52,947 nucleotides of DNA from Anaeromyxobacter sp. PSR-1 (GCF_000964525.1 NZ_BAZG01000014.1:1-52947); one strand, 5' to 3'; shown: positions 20,819-30,431, counted from the stretch's first letter. Notes: generated by a model not told the origin, from the letters alone. Made by a program: numbers and translations.

Positions 20819-21676
20819 ATGCTCCAGTACATCCTGGCCGAGCACCCCTTCTTCGTGGCCACCGGCGCGCTGTACGCGGCCGCCGCGGGCTTCTACGCCG
20901 CCGCCTGGCGCTCCACCCGCGCGTTCGTCGGGCGCGCCGCCACCGCGCTGCTCTGCGCCGCGCTGGCGTTCAACGCCGGCCTCATCGTGGAGCGCTGGAT
21001 CGAGGCGGGCCGCGCGCCGTTCAAGTCGCTGTTCGAGTCGCTGGTGTTCTTCGCGTTCACCACCGGCGTGGTGTACCTCGCCTTCGAGCGGCTCTACCGC
21101 ACCCGCGTGTTCGGCGCGCTCGCCGCGCTCCTCACCCTGGCGCTGCTCGGCTACGCGCTGGGCAAGTGGGACGCGGAGATCGTGAAGCTGCCGCCGGCGC
21201 TCCAGTCCGCCTGGTTCGTGCCGCACGTGGTGGTCTACTTCGTCGGCTACGCGGCGGTGTCGCTGGCGGCGCTGCTCGCCGCGGTGCAGCTCCTCGCCCC
21301 GCGCGTGCCGCTCCTCCAGCGGCTCACCACGCTCCGCGCCGGCACCATCCTCACCGGCAAGGCGCTCGACCTCGAGCAGATGACCTACGAGCTCATCCGC
21401 TTCGGGTTCGTGCTGCTCACCGTCGGCCTGCTGGTCGGGTCGGTGTGGGCGAAGAGCGCCTGGGGCGACTTCTGGGTGTGGGATCCGAAGGAGAACTGGT
21501 CGCTGGTGACCTGGCTCGTCTACGGCGCCTACCTGCACCTGCGCAAGGTGCGTGGCTGGCGCGGCGACCGCGCCGCCTGGCTGGTCCTGCTCGGCTTCGC
21601 GGTGGTGATGTTCACGTACCTCGGGATGAGCATGCTGCCCACCGCCGAGGAGAGCGCGCACGTCTACACCGGGTAG
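20819..21676 (+). CDS. ccsA: Cytochrome c biogenesis protein CcsA (haem handling, WWD domain)
   Basis: 285 aa with about eight membrane helices. The tryptophan-rich haem-handling motif, WGDFWVWDPKENW, lies near residues 216-228. Conserved histidines flank it, one in VPHVVVYFVGYA and one in YGAYLHLRK. It partners CcsB in system II cytochrome c maturation. GAGGAGACC precedes ATG 20819. The gene ends 42 nt before a strong intrinsic terminator, closing a two-gene unit. Confidence 0.92.
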   Translation: MLQYILAEHPFFVATGALYAAAAGFYAAAWRSTRAFVGRAATALLCAALAFNAGLIVERWIEAGRAPFKSLFESLVFFAFTTGVVYLAFERLYRTRVFGALAALLTLALLGYALGKWDAEIVKLPPALQSAWFVPHVVVYFVGYAAVSLAALLAAVQLLAPRVPLLQRLTTLRAGTILTGKALDLEQMTYELIRFGFVLLTVGLLVGSVWAKSAWGDFWVWDPKENWSLVTWLVYGAYLHLRKVRGWRGDRAAWLVLLGFAVVMFTYLGMSMLPTAEESAHVYTG

Positions 21677-21718
21677 CACCGATCTCCAGGGAGAGCGCGC
21701 ACCCCCCGCGCGCTCGGG

Positions 21719-21753
21719 GCCGCCCGGCACACCACTGCCGGGCGGCTTTTTTT
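21719..21753 (+). terminator. Rho-independent terminator after ccsA
   Basis: GCCGCCCGGCA (21719-21729) pairs perfectly with TGCCGGGCGGC (21736-21746) around a 6-nt loop, then seven T residues (21747-21753). It is the clearest intrinsic terminator in the window. Confidence 0.93.
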
Positions 21754-21798
21754 CGGCCCGTGGGGGAGGCGCGGCGAGGGACGGACCGCGGCGCGGCG

Positions 21799-23199
21799 CT
21801 ACTTGTGCGCCTCGGCGTAGGCGTCGTCGAGCTCGGGGTGCCGGCGCCCGGGGACGCCGCTCCGGTACTCCTTCAGCCGGTACTGGATCTTCCGCACCGA
21901 GACGCCCAGCACCTCGGCGGCGCGCGCGGTCGAGCCGCCGCACTGCTCCAGGGTGCGCAGGATCGCCTCGCGCTCGATCTCGAAGAGCGTGGCGCCCGGG
22001 ATGAGGGCCGAGGCGCCGCTCTCCTCCGGCCGCGCGCCGTGCAGCACCGGGGAGAGGTCCTCGGCGGTGATCTCGCGGCCGCGCGCCACCGACACCGCGT
22101 GCTCGACCACGCTCGCCAGCTCGCGCACGTTGCCCGGCCAGTCGTAGGCGAACAGCGCCGAGAGCGTCCCCGGGGTCACGCCCACCACCTCGCTGCCCTG
22201 GGTGCGGGCCGCCGCCTCGAGGAAGTGGTTCACGAGCGCGGGGATGTCGCCCTTGCGCTCGCGCAGCGGCGGCAGCGCCACCGCCACCACGTTCAGCCGG
22301 TAGTAGAGATCGTCGCGGAACCGGCCGGCGCGGACCTCCTCGGCGAGGTCGTGCTGCGCGCCCGCCACCACCCGCACGTCCACCCGCAGCGTCTCCCGGC
22401 CGCCCATCCGCTCCATCTCGCCCTGCTGCAGGACGCGGAGCAGCTTCACCTGGACCGGCGGCGGCAGGCTCCCCACCTCGTGCAGGTACAGGGTCCCGCC
22501 GTCGGCGAGCTCGAGCTTGCCGAGGTGGCGCTCCTCGGAGTCGGCGAACGCCCCCGGCTCGTGGCCGAAGAGGTCGGACTCGAGCAGCGCCTCGGAGAGC
22601 GCCGCGCAGTTCACCCGCACGAACGGCCGGTCGCGGCGAGGCGAGGCCTCGTGCAGCGCCTGGGCGACGTGCTCCTTGCCGGTGCCGGACTCGCCGAGCA
22701 CCAGGACGGTCGCCTTGGTGGGCGCCACGCGGCGCACCAGCTCGATGACGCCCTGCATCTCGGGGGCGGCGCCCACCAGGGCGGCGCGCGCGCGGACGCG
22801 CTCGCGCAGCTCGGCGCGGTCGCGGCGCAGCCCGCGCTTCTCGAGCGCCTTCTGCAGCACCACCAGCGCCTGGCCGGCGTCCACCGGGCGGACCAGGAAG
22901 CTCTCCGCGCCGGCGCGCAGCGCCTGGACCGCGGCCTCCAGCCGGTCGTGCGGCGCGGCGACCACCACCGCCGCGTCGGACCCCAGCTCGCGCAGGCGGC
23001 CGGCCAGCTCGCCCCCCTCGCAGCCTGGGAGCGTCACGTCGGCCAGCACCGCCGCAGGCTGGAAGCTCGGGACCAGCGCGAGCGCGCCCTCCGCGCTCGA
23101 CGCCTCGACCGCGTCGAAGCCGCGCTCGCACAGGGCTGCCCGGAGGGCGGCCCCGTCGAGCGGGTTGCCGTCGATGACGAGGATGCGGTCGCGCTTCAT
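21799..23199 (-). CDS. NtrC-family response regulator with degenerate receiver and AAA+ motifs
   Basis: 466 aa: receiver (~5-118), AAA+ (~142-370) and a Fis-type helix-turn-helix (~420-450, [20 protein letters not shown]). In the receiver Asp54 (ADVTLPG) is kept, but the acidic pair is Asp10-Gly11 and the usual Lys is Arg104. In the AAA+ domain Walker A (GESGTGKE, 169-176) and the arginine region [12 protein letters not shown] are intact. GAFTGA, the sigma-54 contact loop, is GAFADS (216-221). Walker B is LYLHEVG with His240 in place of Asp, and the sensor I Asn is Gln282. It may regulate sigma-70 promoters or act as an ATPase-poor binder. No kinase gene lies beside it. Confidence 0.88.
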   Translation of the reverse strand: MKRDRILVIDGNPLDGAALRAALCERGFDAVEASSAEGALALVPSFQPAAVLADVTLPGCEGGELAGRLRELGSDAAVVVAAPHDRLEAAVQALRAGAESFLVRPVDAGQALVVLQKALEKRGLRRDRAELRERVRARAALVGAAPEMQGVIELVRRVAPTKATVLVLGESGTGKEHVAQALHEASPRRDRPFVRVNCAALSEALLESDLFGHEPGAFADSEERHLGKLELADGGTLYLHEVGSLPPPVQVKLLRVLQQGEMERMGGRETLRVDVRVVAGAQHDLAEEVRAGRFRDDLYYRLNVVAVALPPLRERKGDIPALVNHFLEAAARTQGSEVVGVTPGTLSALFAYDWPGNVRELASVVEHAVSVARGREITAEDLSPVLHGARPEESGASALIPGATLFEIEREAILRTLEQCGGSTARAAEVLGVSVRKIQYRLKEYRSGVPGRRHPELDDAYAEAHK

Positions 23200-23479
23200 C
23201 TTGCCGGTCCGGGGGATAGCAACTCCCGTACCCGGGAATCAACCGACCTTGCGTGCACGAATTGCGCGCCGGCTGCCCGCACGGTGCGTGCGCCGCGCCG
23301 CATCCCCGCGCACCTTCGCGGCCCCGCGGTGCTTTTCCGCGCCTGGCTCCGCGCCGGGCCCGGCGCCGGGGCCGTCCCGGGCCGGCGCGCATTCCGTGCG
23401 GCCGTGCGCCGGCGCGCGCCTGCGGCCCGGCGGCGCAGGGATCTCCCCCCGCCCGCTTGCCGCGCGCGCCGCGCGTGGC
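23200..23479. other. Divergent intergenic region, regulator / macrodomain gene
   Basis: About 280 bp, very GC-rich. On the regulator side a TATCCC hexamer lies 13 nt before its ATG and no good ribosome site is seen. One CGTGCACG (23252-23259) occurs, but this 8-mer is also found inside genes. No sigma-54 signature. Confidence 0.35.
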
Positions 23480-23485
23480 TACGAG
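23480..23485 (+). promoter_or_regulatory. -10-like TA box (TACGAG) 6 nt before the macrodomain gene
   Basis: TACGAG, six bases, then ATG 23492. The overlapping GAGGG could also act as a weak ribosome site, so this is one of the less certain cases. Confidence 0.3.
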
Positions 23486-23491
23486 GGCAGC

Positions 23492-24025
23492 ATGGACCGG
23501 ACCTGGCTCGGCGGCCGCATCGCGCTCGTGCAGGGGGACATCACGCGCCTGCAGGTGGACGTCATCGTGAACGCGGCGAACGCCTCGCTGCTCGGGGGCG
23601 GCGGCGTGGACGGGGCCATCCACCGCGCCGCCGGCCCGGAGCTGCTCGAGGCGTGCCGGACGCTGGGCGGCGCGCGCACCGGCGAGGCGAAGATCACCCC
23701 GGGCTTCCGCCTCGCGGCGCGCCACGTGATCCACGCGGTCGGCCCGGTGTGGCGGGGCGGCGGCGCGGGCGAGGACGCCGCGCTCGCGTCCTGCTACCGC
23801 GCCTCGATGCGCCTCGCCGCCGAGCACGGGCTCCGCTCGATCGCGTTCCCGGCCATCTCGACCGGCGCCTACGGCTTCCCCATCGAGCGGGCCACGCCCA
23901 TCGCGGTGGACGAGGTGCGGCGCGCGCTCGAGGCCGGCGGCCCGGTGCAGCGGGCCGTGTTCTGCTGCTTCTCGGCGGCGGACGCGGCCGCCTACGAGCG
24001 CGTCCTCGCCACGCTACCCGCGTAG
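23492..24025 (+). CDS. Macrodomain protein (ADP-ribose / O-acetyl-ADP-ribose hydrolase type)
   Basis: 177 aa, a single macrodomain of the YmdB/MacroD class. The ADP-ribose site shows as [34 protein letters not shown], split here as [18 protein letters not shown] and [16 protein letters not shown], plus GEAKITPGF and ISTGAYGFP. Such enzymes remove ADP-ribose from proteins or deacetylate O-acetyl-ADP-ribose. I chose ATG 23492 because homology starts there. Its last 34 bp overlap, tail to tail, the FAD/Fe-S dehydrogenase gene on the other strand. Confidence 0.9.
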   Translation: MDRTWLGGRIALVQGDITRLQVDVIVNAANASLLGGGGVDGAIHRAAGPELLEACRTLGGARTGEAKITPGFRLAARHVIHAVGPVWRGGGAGEDAALASCYRASMRLAAEHGLRSIAFPAISTGAYGFPIERATPIAVDEVRRALEAGGPVQRAVFCCFSAADAAAYERVLATLPA

Positions 24026-27000
24026 CCGGCCCCGGCGAGCACGGCCGCGGCCGCGCCGACGAGCGCCGCCTCGCGGACGACGTCCCGCGCCGTCCGCCGC
24101 GGCCGCCGGGCGCGCGCCCACGCCTCCGCGTCCAGCGCGGCGGCGCCGGGCTCCGCCGCCAGCCGCAGCGCCTCGGCGAGGTGGAGCCCGCGGCGGCCGG
24201 TGCCCTGCTCGATCTGCGTCCGGCAGGAGAACCCGTCGGCGAGCACCAGCTCGTGCGCCGGGGCGCGCCGCACCGCGGGGAGGACGCCGCGCTCGCCCAC
24301 CGCCATCGACACGCGGTAGCGGTCGCCCGCCTCGAAGCCGAACGAGCCCGCCATCCCGCAGCAGCCCGCGTCGAGCACCTCGGCGTCGACGCCCATGCGC
24401 GCGAGCACCCTCCGCTCGGCCTCCTCGCCCATCACCGCGTGGTGGTGGCAGTGGACCTGCACGAGCGCGCGGCGGTCGAGCCGCGGCACCGGGAAGCCGT
24501 CGCCGGCCTCGTCCACCAGCTCGGAGAGGAGCCGCGTCCGGCCGGCGAGCGCGTCGGCGCGCCGGTCGCCGTGCAGCAGGTTGGGCAGCTCGTCGCGGAA
24601 CACCGCCGCGCAGCTCGGCTCGAGCACGACCACCGGCGTGCCGGCCTCGGCCTCGGGGGCCAGCGCGTCCAGGTCCTGCCGGAGCAGCCGCCGCGCCAGG
24701 TCGAGCATGCCGTGGTCGTAGAGCGGGCGTCCGCAGCACAGGCGCCGGCGCGGGATGCGCACCCGCCAGCCGGCGGCCTCCAGCACCTCCACCGCCGCGA
24801 CGCCGATCTCCGGGTGGAAGAAGTCGGTGAACGTGTCCGGGAACAGCAGCACCGTCCGCCCTCGCCCGGCCATGGAGGCCGGCGCCGCCGCGCGCCAGCG
24901 CGCGAACCAGCGCCGGAACGTCACCGGCGCGAACGCCGGCAGCGCGCGCTGGGGGGCGATCCCTCCGGCGCGCCGGGCCAGCGCCGAGAGGCCCGGCGTG
25001 CGCGCCAGCGCGTTCGCCAGCCCCGGCGCGAGCGACGCGGCGCGCGCCCACCAGGCCACCAGGCCCATGGAGTACGCGGCGCGCGGCCGCGGGCGGCCGC
25101 GGTAGTGGTGCGAGAGGAACTCGGCCTTGTACGTGGCCATGTCCACGTTCATCGGGCAGTCGCTCTTGCAGCCCTTGCAGGCGAGGCACAGGTGCAGCGC
25201 GTCGGCCACCTCGGGCGAGCGCCAGCCGCCGCGGAGCGGGTCCCCCAGCATCAGCTCGTGCAGCAGGTGCGCCCGGCCGCGGGTGGAGTGCTTCTCCTCC
25301 CGCGTCACCCGGTAGCTCGGGCACATCACGCCGCCCTCGTCGCGCCGGCACTCGCCCACGCCCACGCAGCGCGCCGCCACCCGGCCGAAGCTGCCCTGGT
25401 CCTCCGGGAAGGCGAACGCGGTGCGCGGGCGGAGCTCCACGTAGCCGGCCCCGAGCCGCAGGTTCTCGTCGAGCCGGTAGGGGTCCACCTTCTTGCCCGG
25501 GTTCATCCGCCACCCCGGGTCCCAGAGCCGCTTGAAGTCGCGGAACGCGTCCACCAGCCGCGGCCCGAACATCTTCACCAGCAGCTCGCCCCGCGACTGG
25601 CCGTCGCCGTGCTCGCCGGAGAGCGAGCCGCCCTGCGAGACCACCAGGTCCGCGGCCGCCTCGACGAAGGCGCGGTAGCGCGCGATCCCCGGCGCGGTGG
25701 TCAGGTCGAAGTCGATGCGGGTGTGGACGCAGCCCTGGCCGAAGTGCCCGTACAGCGCGCCGTGGTAGCCGAAGCCGTGCAGCAGCCGGTCGAAGGCGCG
25801 CAGGTACTCGCCGAGCCGCTCCGGCGCCACGGCCGAGTCCTCCCACCCCTCCCACGCGTCCGGCCGGCCCGGGACGCGCGCGGTCGCGCCCAGCCCGGAC
25901 TCGCGCACCTTCCAGACGATCGCCTCCTCCGCGGGGTCGTCGTAGAGCTTCATGGCGGGGGCGCCCGGGCCGCGGCCGAGCGCGTCCATGCAGCGGCGCG
26001 CGCTCGCCTCGGCCTCGGCGCGGTCGGCGCCGCCGAACTCCACCAGCAGCCACCCGCGGCCGTCCGGGAGCAGGCGGAGCCGCTCCGGGTGGAGGCGCTT
26101 GCGGCGCATGTCCTCCACCAGCCGCTCGTCGATCCCCTCGAGGCCGATGGGCCCGAGCGCCGCCACCTCCGGGACGCGATCGGCCGCCGCGAACACGTCC
26201 GGGAAGCCGAGCACGAGCAGCGCGCGCGCCGGCGGGCTGTCCACCAGCCGGACCTCCGCCTGCAGGAACGTGACCAGCGTGCCCTCGCTGCCGGTGAGCG
26301 CGCGCGCCAGGTGGAAGCCGCGCTCGGGCAGCAGCTCGTCCAGGTTGTAGCCGGAGACGCGCCGGGGGATGCGCGGGTACCGGGCCCGCACCTCGTCCGC
26401 CACCCGGTCGCGCAGCGCCGCGAGCCCGGCGTAGAGCGCCCCCTTCCGCCCGCCGGCGCGCACCACCGCCTCGCGCTCCGCGTCGGAGGTCTCGCCCACC
26501 CAGGTGCGCAGGCCGTCGGAGGTGAGCACCTCGAGCCGGCGCACGTTGTCCGCGGTCCGGCCGGCCATCATGGAGTGCACGCCGCAGGAGTCGTTCCCGA
26601 TCATCCCGCCCAGCGTGCAGTGGCTGTGCGTGGACGGGTCGGGGCCGAACGTGAGGTGGTGGCGCTCCGCGGCGGCGCGGAGCACGTCGAGCACGCACCC
26701 CGGCTCGACGCGCGCCAGGCGCCGCGCCGGGTCGAGCTCCAGCACGCGGCAGAGGTACTTCGAGAAGTCCATCACCACCGCCACGTTGCAGCACTGCCCC
26801 GCCAGGCTCGTGCCGCCGCCGCGCGAGAGGACCGGCGCGCCGTGCGCGCGGCAGGTGGCGACCGTCGCGACGACGTCGTCCACCGTGCGCGGGACCACCA
26901 CGCCGATCGGCACCTGCCGGTAGTTGGACCCGTCGGTCGCGTACAGCGCGCGCGCACCGTCGTCGAACCGCACCTCGCCCTCGACCGCGCGCGCGAGGTC

Positions 27001-27144
27001 GCTCGCCAGCGCCCGCGCGGCCTCGGCGGGCACCGGCGCGCCGCCCCGGTACGGCTCGCGCTCGGCGCGCAGGCGCGCCGCCGGGTCCGCCGACCGGCCC
27101 AGCCCAGGGATGAGGTACCGCCCGCCCGCCTCCGGATGCTCCAT
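23992..27144 (-). CDS. FAD-binding / Fe-S 2-hydroxyacid dehydrogenase (D-lactate or D-2-hydroxyglutarate type)
   Basis: 1050 aa fusion like YdiJ and Dld-II. An FAD-binding PCMH domain comes first ([50 protein letters not shown]), then the FAD-oxidase C-terminal domain ([25 protein letters not shown]). Ferredoxin-like cysteines follow ([35 protein letters not shown]). A CCG domain ends it ([33 protein letters not shown]). It probably oxidises a D-2-hydroxyacid and passes electrons to quinone. ATG 27144 follows GGAGGGGGAGGGG. It is last in the four-gene operon, 23 nt after the racemase-type gene, which hints that its substrate is that enzyme's product. Confidence 0.85.
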   Translation of the reverse strand: MEHPEAGGRYLIPGLGRSADPAARLRAEREPYRGGAPVPAEAARALASDLARAVEGEVRFDDGARALYATDGSNYRQVPIGVVVPRTVDDVVATVATCRAHGAPVLSRGGGTSLAGQCCNVAVVMDFSKYLCRVLELDPARRLARVEPGCVLDVLRAAAERHHLTFGPDPSTHSHCTLGGMIGNDSCGVHSMMAGRTADNVRRLEVLTSDGLRTWVGETSDAEREAVVRAGGRKGALYAGLAALRDRVADEVRARYPRIPRRVSGYNLDELLPERGFHLARALTGSEGTLVTFLQAEVRLVDSPPARALLVLGFPDVFAAADRVPEVAALGPIGLEGIDERLVEDMRRKRLHPERLRLLPDGRGWLLVEFGGADRAEAEASARRCMDALGRGPGAPAMKLYDDPAEEAIVWKVRESGLGATARVPGRPDAWEGWEDSAVAPERLGEYLRAFDRLLHGFGYHGALYGHFGQGCVHTRIDFDLTTAPGIARYRAFVEAAADLVVSQGGSLSGEHGDGQSRGELLVKMFGPRLVDAFRDFKRLWDPGWRMNPGKKVDPYRLDENLRLGAGYVELRPRTAFAFPEDQGSFGRVAARCVGVGECRRDEGGVMCPSYRVTREEKHSTRGRAHLLHELMLGDPLRGGWRSPEVADALHLCLACKGCKSDCPMNVDMATYKAEFLSHHYRGRPRPRAAYSMGLVAWWARAASLAPGLANALARTPGLSALARRAGGIAPQRALPAFAPVTFRRWFARWRAAAPASMAGRGRTVLLFPDTFTDFFHPEIGVAAVEVLEAAGWRVRIPRRRLCCGRPLYDHGMLDLARRLLRQDLDALAPEAEAGTPVVVLEPSCAAVFRDELPNLLHGDRRADALAGRTRLLSELVDEAGDGFPVPRLDRRALVQVHCHHHAVMGEEAERRVLARMGVDAEVLDAGCCGMAGSFGFEAGDRYRVSMAVGERGVLPAVRRAPAHELVLADGFSCRTQIEQGTGRRGLHLAEALRLAAEPGAAALDAEAWARARRPRRTARDVVREAALVGAAAAVLAGAGYAGSVARTRS

Positions 27145-27167
27145 CGCCCCTCCCCCTCCACCCCGCG

Positions 27168-28265
27168 TCAGGCCACCGCGAACCGCTCGGCGTCGCGCGC
27201 GCGGAGCTCGAGCCCCAGCCCCGGCCGCGAGAGGTCGGGCGCGAGCGCGCCGCCGGACGGGCGCGGCGCGCCCTCGAGCAGCATCCCCTCGATGCGCACG
27301 TGATCGTGGAACCACTCCAGGTGCGCGGCCCGCTCCACCGCGCACATGAGCGTCGCGTGGAGCGACGGCGCGCAGTGCGACGAGAGCGGCACGCCGAACG
27401 CCGCCGCGACCGCCGCGGCGGCCAGGAAGCCGGTCACCCCGCCGCAGCGGGTCGCGTCCGCCTGCAGCACGTCCACCGCGCCGGCCTCGAGCATGCGGCG
27501 GAAGTAGGCCGGGTCGTGCCCGTACTCGCCCGCCGCCACGTCCATCCCGGCGGGCGCGCGCTCCCGGACCAGGCGCAGGCCGGCCAGGTCGTCGGAGGGC
27601 ACCGGCTCCTCCAGCCAGGTGACGCCCTCGTCCGCGAACGCGCCGGCGAGCGCCAGGGCCTGCTTGCGCCCGTAGGCGCCGTTCGCGTCCACGAACAGCC
27701 CCGCCGCGCCGACCGCCTCCCGCGCCGCGCGCACCCGCTCCGGATCGGCGCGCGGGTCGCGGCCCACCTTCATCTTCACGGCGGGGAACCCCGCCGCCGC
27801 CCAGCCGCCGAGCTGCTCGCGCAGCCGCTCCGGCGCGTAGGAGCAGAAGCCGCCGCTCCCGTACGCCGGCACCGCCGGCCGCGCCCGGCCCAGCAGCGCG
27901 AGGAGCGGCACCCCGAGCAGCCTCGCGTGCAGGTCCCACAGCGCCGCGTCCACCGCCGACAGCGCCATGCCGCCGACGCCGGCGGGCCCGGCGTTGCGCA
28001 GCGCGCGGCGCATGGCCCGGCTCGCGGCCGGCGCGTCGAGCGCGTCCGCGCCGCGCACCGCCTCCGAGAGCAGCCCGTTCACCACCGCGGCGGCGGCCGC
28101 GTCCGCGTACGTGTAGCCGAGCCCGCGCGCGCCGCCGCCCTCCGCCTCCGCGACCACCAGCGTGGTCGCGTCCCAGGCCAGCGTGCCGTCCGACTCCGGC
28201 GCGTCGGTGGGCACGCGGTACGCGGCCGCGTGCACCCGCTCCACGGTGGCCTGGCCGAGCGCCAC
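27168..28265 (-). CDS. Enolase-superfamily enzyme, mandelate racemase subgroup
   Basis: 365 aa. Counting from GTG 28265 the residues fall on mandelate racemase numbering: Lys164-x-Lys166 (VKMKVG), metal ligands Asp193, Glu220 and Glu247 (VDAN, EEPV, AGEYG), the Asp270-His297 dyad (QADATRCGG, SSHCAPS) and Glu317 (HLEWF). Both active-site bases are therefore present. The enzyme abstracts the alpha-proton of a carboxylate and could be a 2-hydroxyacid racemase or an acid-sugar dehydratase. The capping-domain residues that set substrate are not diagnostic by eye. GGAAGGG lies in the end of the upstream gene; the gap is 1 nt. Confidence 0.88.
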   Translation of the reverse strand: MALGQATVERVHAAAYRVPTDAPESDGTLAWDATTLVVAEAEGGGARGLGYTYADAAAAAVVNGLLSEAVRGADALDAPAASRAMRRALRNAGPAGVGGMALSAVDAALWDLHARLLGVPLLALLGRARPAVPAYGSGGFCSYAPERLREQLGGWAAAGFPAVKMKVGRDPRADPERVRAAREAVGAAGLFVDANGAYGRKQALALAGAFADEGVTWLEEPVPSDDLAGLRLVRERAPAGMDVAAGEYGHDPAYFRRMLEAGAVDVLQADATRCGGVTGFLAAAAVAAAFGVPLSSHCAPSLHATLMCAVERAAHLEWFHDHVRIEGMLLEGAPRPSGGALAPDLSRPGLGLELRARDAERFAVA

Positions 28266-28266
28266 G

Positions 28267-30048
28267 TCAGCCCTTCCGGTGGGGCAGCACGCCCTCCAGC
28301 GCGTCGCGCCACGAGCGCACGATCATCGCGCCGCGATCCGGGTCGCCCTTCAGGATCGCCTCGAGGTAGCCCTTCGCCTGCTCCAGCGTGACGTGCGGCG
28401 GCAGCGGCGGGACGTTCGGATCGGTGCGGGCCTGCACCAGGCACGGCCGGTCCGCCGCGAACGCGCGGTCCCAGGCCGGCCCGATCTCCTCCGGCCGCTC
28501 GATCCTCACCGCCGCGAGGCCCAGCGACGCCGCGAAGCCCGCGTAGTCCACCGGCGGCAGGTCCTGGGACGCCTCGAGCTTCGGGTCCCCCTCCATCACC
28601 CGCTGCTCCCAGGTCACCTGGTTGAGGTCGCGGTTGTCGAGCACCAGCACCACCAGGCGCGGGTCGGACCACTCGCGCCAGTAGCGCGAGATGGTGGCGA
28701 GCTCGGCGAGCCCGTTCATCTGCATGGCGCCGTCGCCCGCCAGCGCCACCACCACGCGGTACGGGTAGGCGAACTTGGCGGCGATGGCGTACGGCACCGC
28801 CGGTCCCATGGTCGCGAGGTTGCCGGAGAGCGACGCGAGCATCCCCTCGCGCAGGCGCACGTCGCGCGCGTACCAGTTCGCGGACGACCCGGAGTCGGCC
28901 GAGAGGATGGCGCGGTCGGGCAGGCGCGGCGACAGCTCCCAGAAGACGCGCTGCGGGTTCACCGGCGTGGCCGGGTTCATGGCGCGCGCCTCCAGCACCT
29001 TCCACCAGCGCCGCACGTCGGACTCGACCTTCTCGCGCCAGGAGGTGTCCTCCTTGCGCCGCAGCAGCGGGCGGAGCGCCTGCAGCGTCTCGGCCGCGTC
29101 GCCCACCAGGTTCACCTCCATCGGGTAGCGGATGGAGAGCATGCGGCCGTCGAGGTCCACCTGGACGCCGCGCGCCTGGCCCTCCTTCGGCAGGAACTCC
29201 GGGTACGGGAACGAGGAGCCGACCATGAGCAGCGTGTCGCAGCCGCTCATCAGGTTCCAGGAGGGCTTGGTGCCGAGCAGGCCGATGGAGCCGGTCACCC
29301 AGGGCAGGTCGTCGGGCAGCACCGCCTTGCCGAGCAGCGCCTTCGCGACCCCGGCGCCGAGCACGTCGGCCACCTCGGCGACCTCGCGCGCGGCGCCGAG
29401 CGCGCCGGCGCCCACCAGCATGGCCACCCGGCGCCCCGCGTTCAGCACCTCCGCCGCGCGGCGCAGGTCGCGGTCGGCGGGCACCACCCGCGGCGCCTCC
29501 CAGCCCACCCCGCTGTGGACGGTGGCGTGCGCGTGCGGGGGCGGCGCGTAGTCCAGGCCCTGCACGTCGTTCGGCACCACGATGGCCGTGACGGTCCGCT
29601 CGGCCCGCGCGATGCGCACCGCGCGGTCCACCAGGTGACGGGCCTGCGAGGGCACCACCAGCGTCTGCACGTACTCGCGCGCCACGTCCTTGAACAGCGC
29701 GGGCAGGTCCACCTCCTGCTGGTACGCGCCGCCCATGGCCGCGCGCGCGGTCTGGCCCACGATGGCGACGACCGGCTGGTGGTCCATGCGCGCGTCGTAG
29801 AGGCCGTTCAGGAGGTGGATGGCGCCCGGACCGGAGGTGGCCAGGCACACGCCCACCTCGCCGGTGAACTTCGCGTGCGCGCAGGCCATGAACGCCGCCA
29901 TCTCCTCGTGGCGGACCTGGGTGAACCGCAGCGCGTCCACCGTCCGGAACGCGCCGAGGATCCCGTTGATCCCGTCGCCCGGGTAGCCGAACACGCGGCG
30001 GACGCCCCACTCCACCAGCCGCCGCAGCAGGAACTCGCCGACCGTCAT
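28267..30048 (-). CDS. Thiamine-diphosphate enzyme, pyruvate oxidase / YdaP-like
   Basis: 593 aa with the three-domain layout of the acetolactate synthase/pyruvate oxidase family. The activating Glu is in RHEEMAAFMA (residue ~48). TSGPGAIHLLNGLYDA is family-typical. The ThDP/Mg motif is GDGAMQMNG near 437, ending with NRDLNQ ~28 residues later. The histidine that marks benzoylformate decarboxylase near residue 70 is absent, so it is closer to PoxB/YdaP, which decarboxylate 2-keto acids. Its ATG overlaps the ASRT-gene stop (ATGA) behind GAGGAGGG, so expression should be coupled. Real substrate unknown. Confidence 0.85.
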   Translation of the reverse strand: MTVGEFLLRRLVEWGVRRVFGYPGDGINGILGAFRTVDALRFTQVRHEEMAAFMACAHAKFTGEVGVCLATSGPGAIHLLNGLYDARMDHQPVVAIVGQTARAAMGGAYQQEVDLPALFKDVAREYVQTLVVPSQARHLVDRAVRIARAERTVTAIVVPNDVQGLDYAPPPHAHATVHSGVGWEAPRVVPADRDLRRAAEVLNAGRRVAMLVGAGALGAAREVAEVADVLGAGVAKALLGKAVLPDDLPWVTGSIGLLGTKPSWNLMSGCDTLLMVGSSFPYPEFLPKEGQARGVQVDLDGRMLSIRYPMEVNLVGDAAETLQALRPLLRRKEDTSWREKVESDVRRWWKVLEARAMNPATPVNPQRVFWELSPRLPDRAILSADSGSSANWYARDVRLREGMLASLSGNLATMGPAVPYAIAAKFAYPYRVVVALAGDGAMQMNGLAELATISRYWREWSDPRLVVLVLDNRDLNQVTWEQRVMEGDPKLEASQDLPPVDYAGFAASLGLAAVRIERPEEIGPAWDRAFAADRPCLVQARTDPNVPPLPPHVTLEQAKGYLEAILKGDPDRGAMIVRSWRDALEGVLPHRKG

Positions 30049-30431
30049 GCGCCCTCCTCGTCCGCCGCCCACGCGAGCGTGGTCATGAGCGCGCTCTCGG
30101 CGCGGCGCGCGTCGAGGCGGGTGTGCTGCACCACCACCGGCACGTCGGACCGGATCACCGTGGCGTAGTCGGTGCCGCGCGGGATGGGCTCCGGGTCGCG
30201 CAGGTCGTCGAGCCGCAGGTGCAGCGTGCGCCGGGCGCCGACCGTCAGCCGGTACGGCCCGGCCGGCTCGCGGTCGGCGAAGAACACGCGGAGCTCGAGG
30301 TGCGCGTCCTCGTCGCCGGCGTTCAGCACGCAGGCGGCCTCGTGGCTCTCCAGCGCGCGGGGCTCCGGCCGCTCCCGGGGCGGCAGGTAGCCCTCCGGGA
30401 TGGCCCAGGTGCGGTGACCGATGGCTCGCAA
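30045..30431 (-). CDS. ASRT-family protein (Anabaena sensory rhodopsin transducer-like)
   Basis: 128 aa, aligning over its whole length with the Anabaena sensory rhodopsin transducer: WAIPEGYLPP, SHEAACVLNAGDEDAHLEL, FFADREPAGPYRLTVGARRT, PIPRGTDYATVI and VPVVVQHTRLD. The fold is a small beta-sandwich forming tetramers and is thought to bind small molecules. No rhodopsin gene is nearby; it instead heads an operon with a TPP enzyme, an enolase-superfamily enzyme and a flavin dehydrogenase, so a metabolic role is more likely than photosensing. The start is TTG 30431 with GGGAG 7 nt upstream. No ATG alternative fits the alignment. Confidence 0.88.
   Translation of the reverse strand: MRAIGHRTWAIPEGYLPPRERPEPRALESHEAACVLNAGDEDAHLELRVFFADREPAGPYRLTVGARRTLHLRLDDLRDPEPIPRGTDYATVIRSDVPVVVQHTRLDARRAESALMTTLAWAADEEGA

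Noticed and set aside
23252-23259. CGTGCACG as a specific operator shared with the ligase region
   Set aside because: The same 8-mer occurs inside coding regions (for example near 215 and 9605), so a single copy is not informative.
28267-30048. ThDP enzyme as benzoylformate decarboxylase (mdlC)
   Set aside because: The active-site His near residue 70 is replaced by the Ser/Thr-rich TSGPG segment typical of the acetolactate synthase/pyruvate oxidase group.
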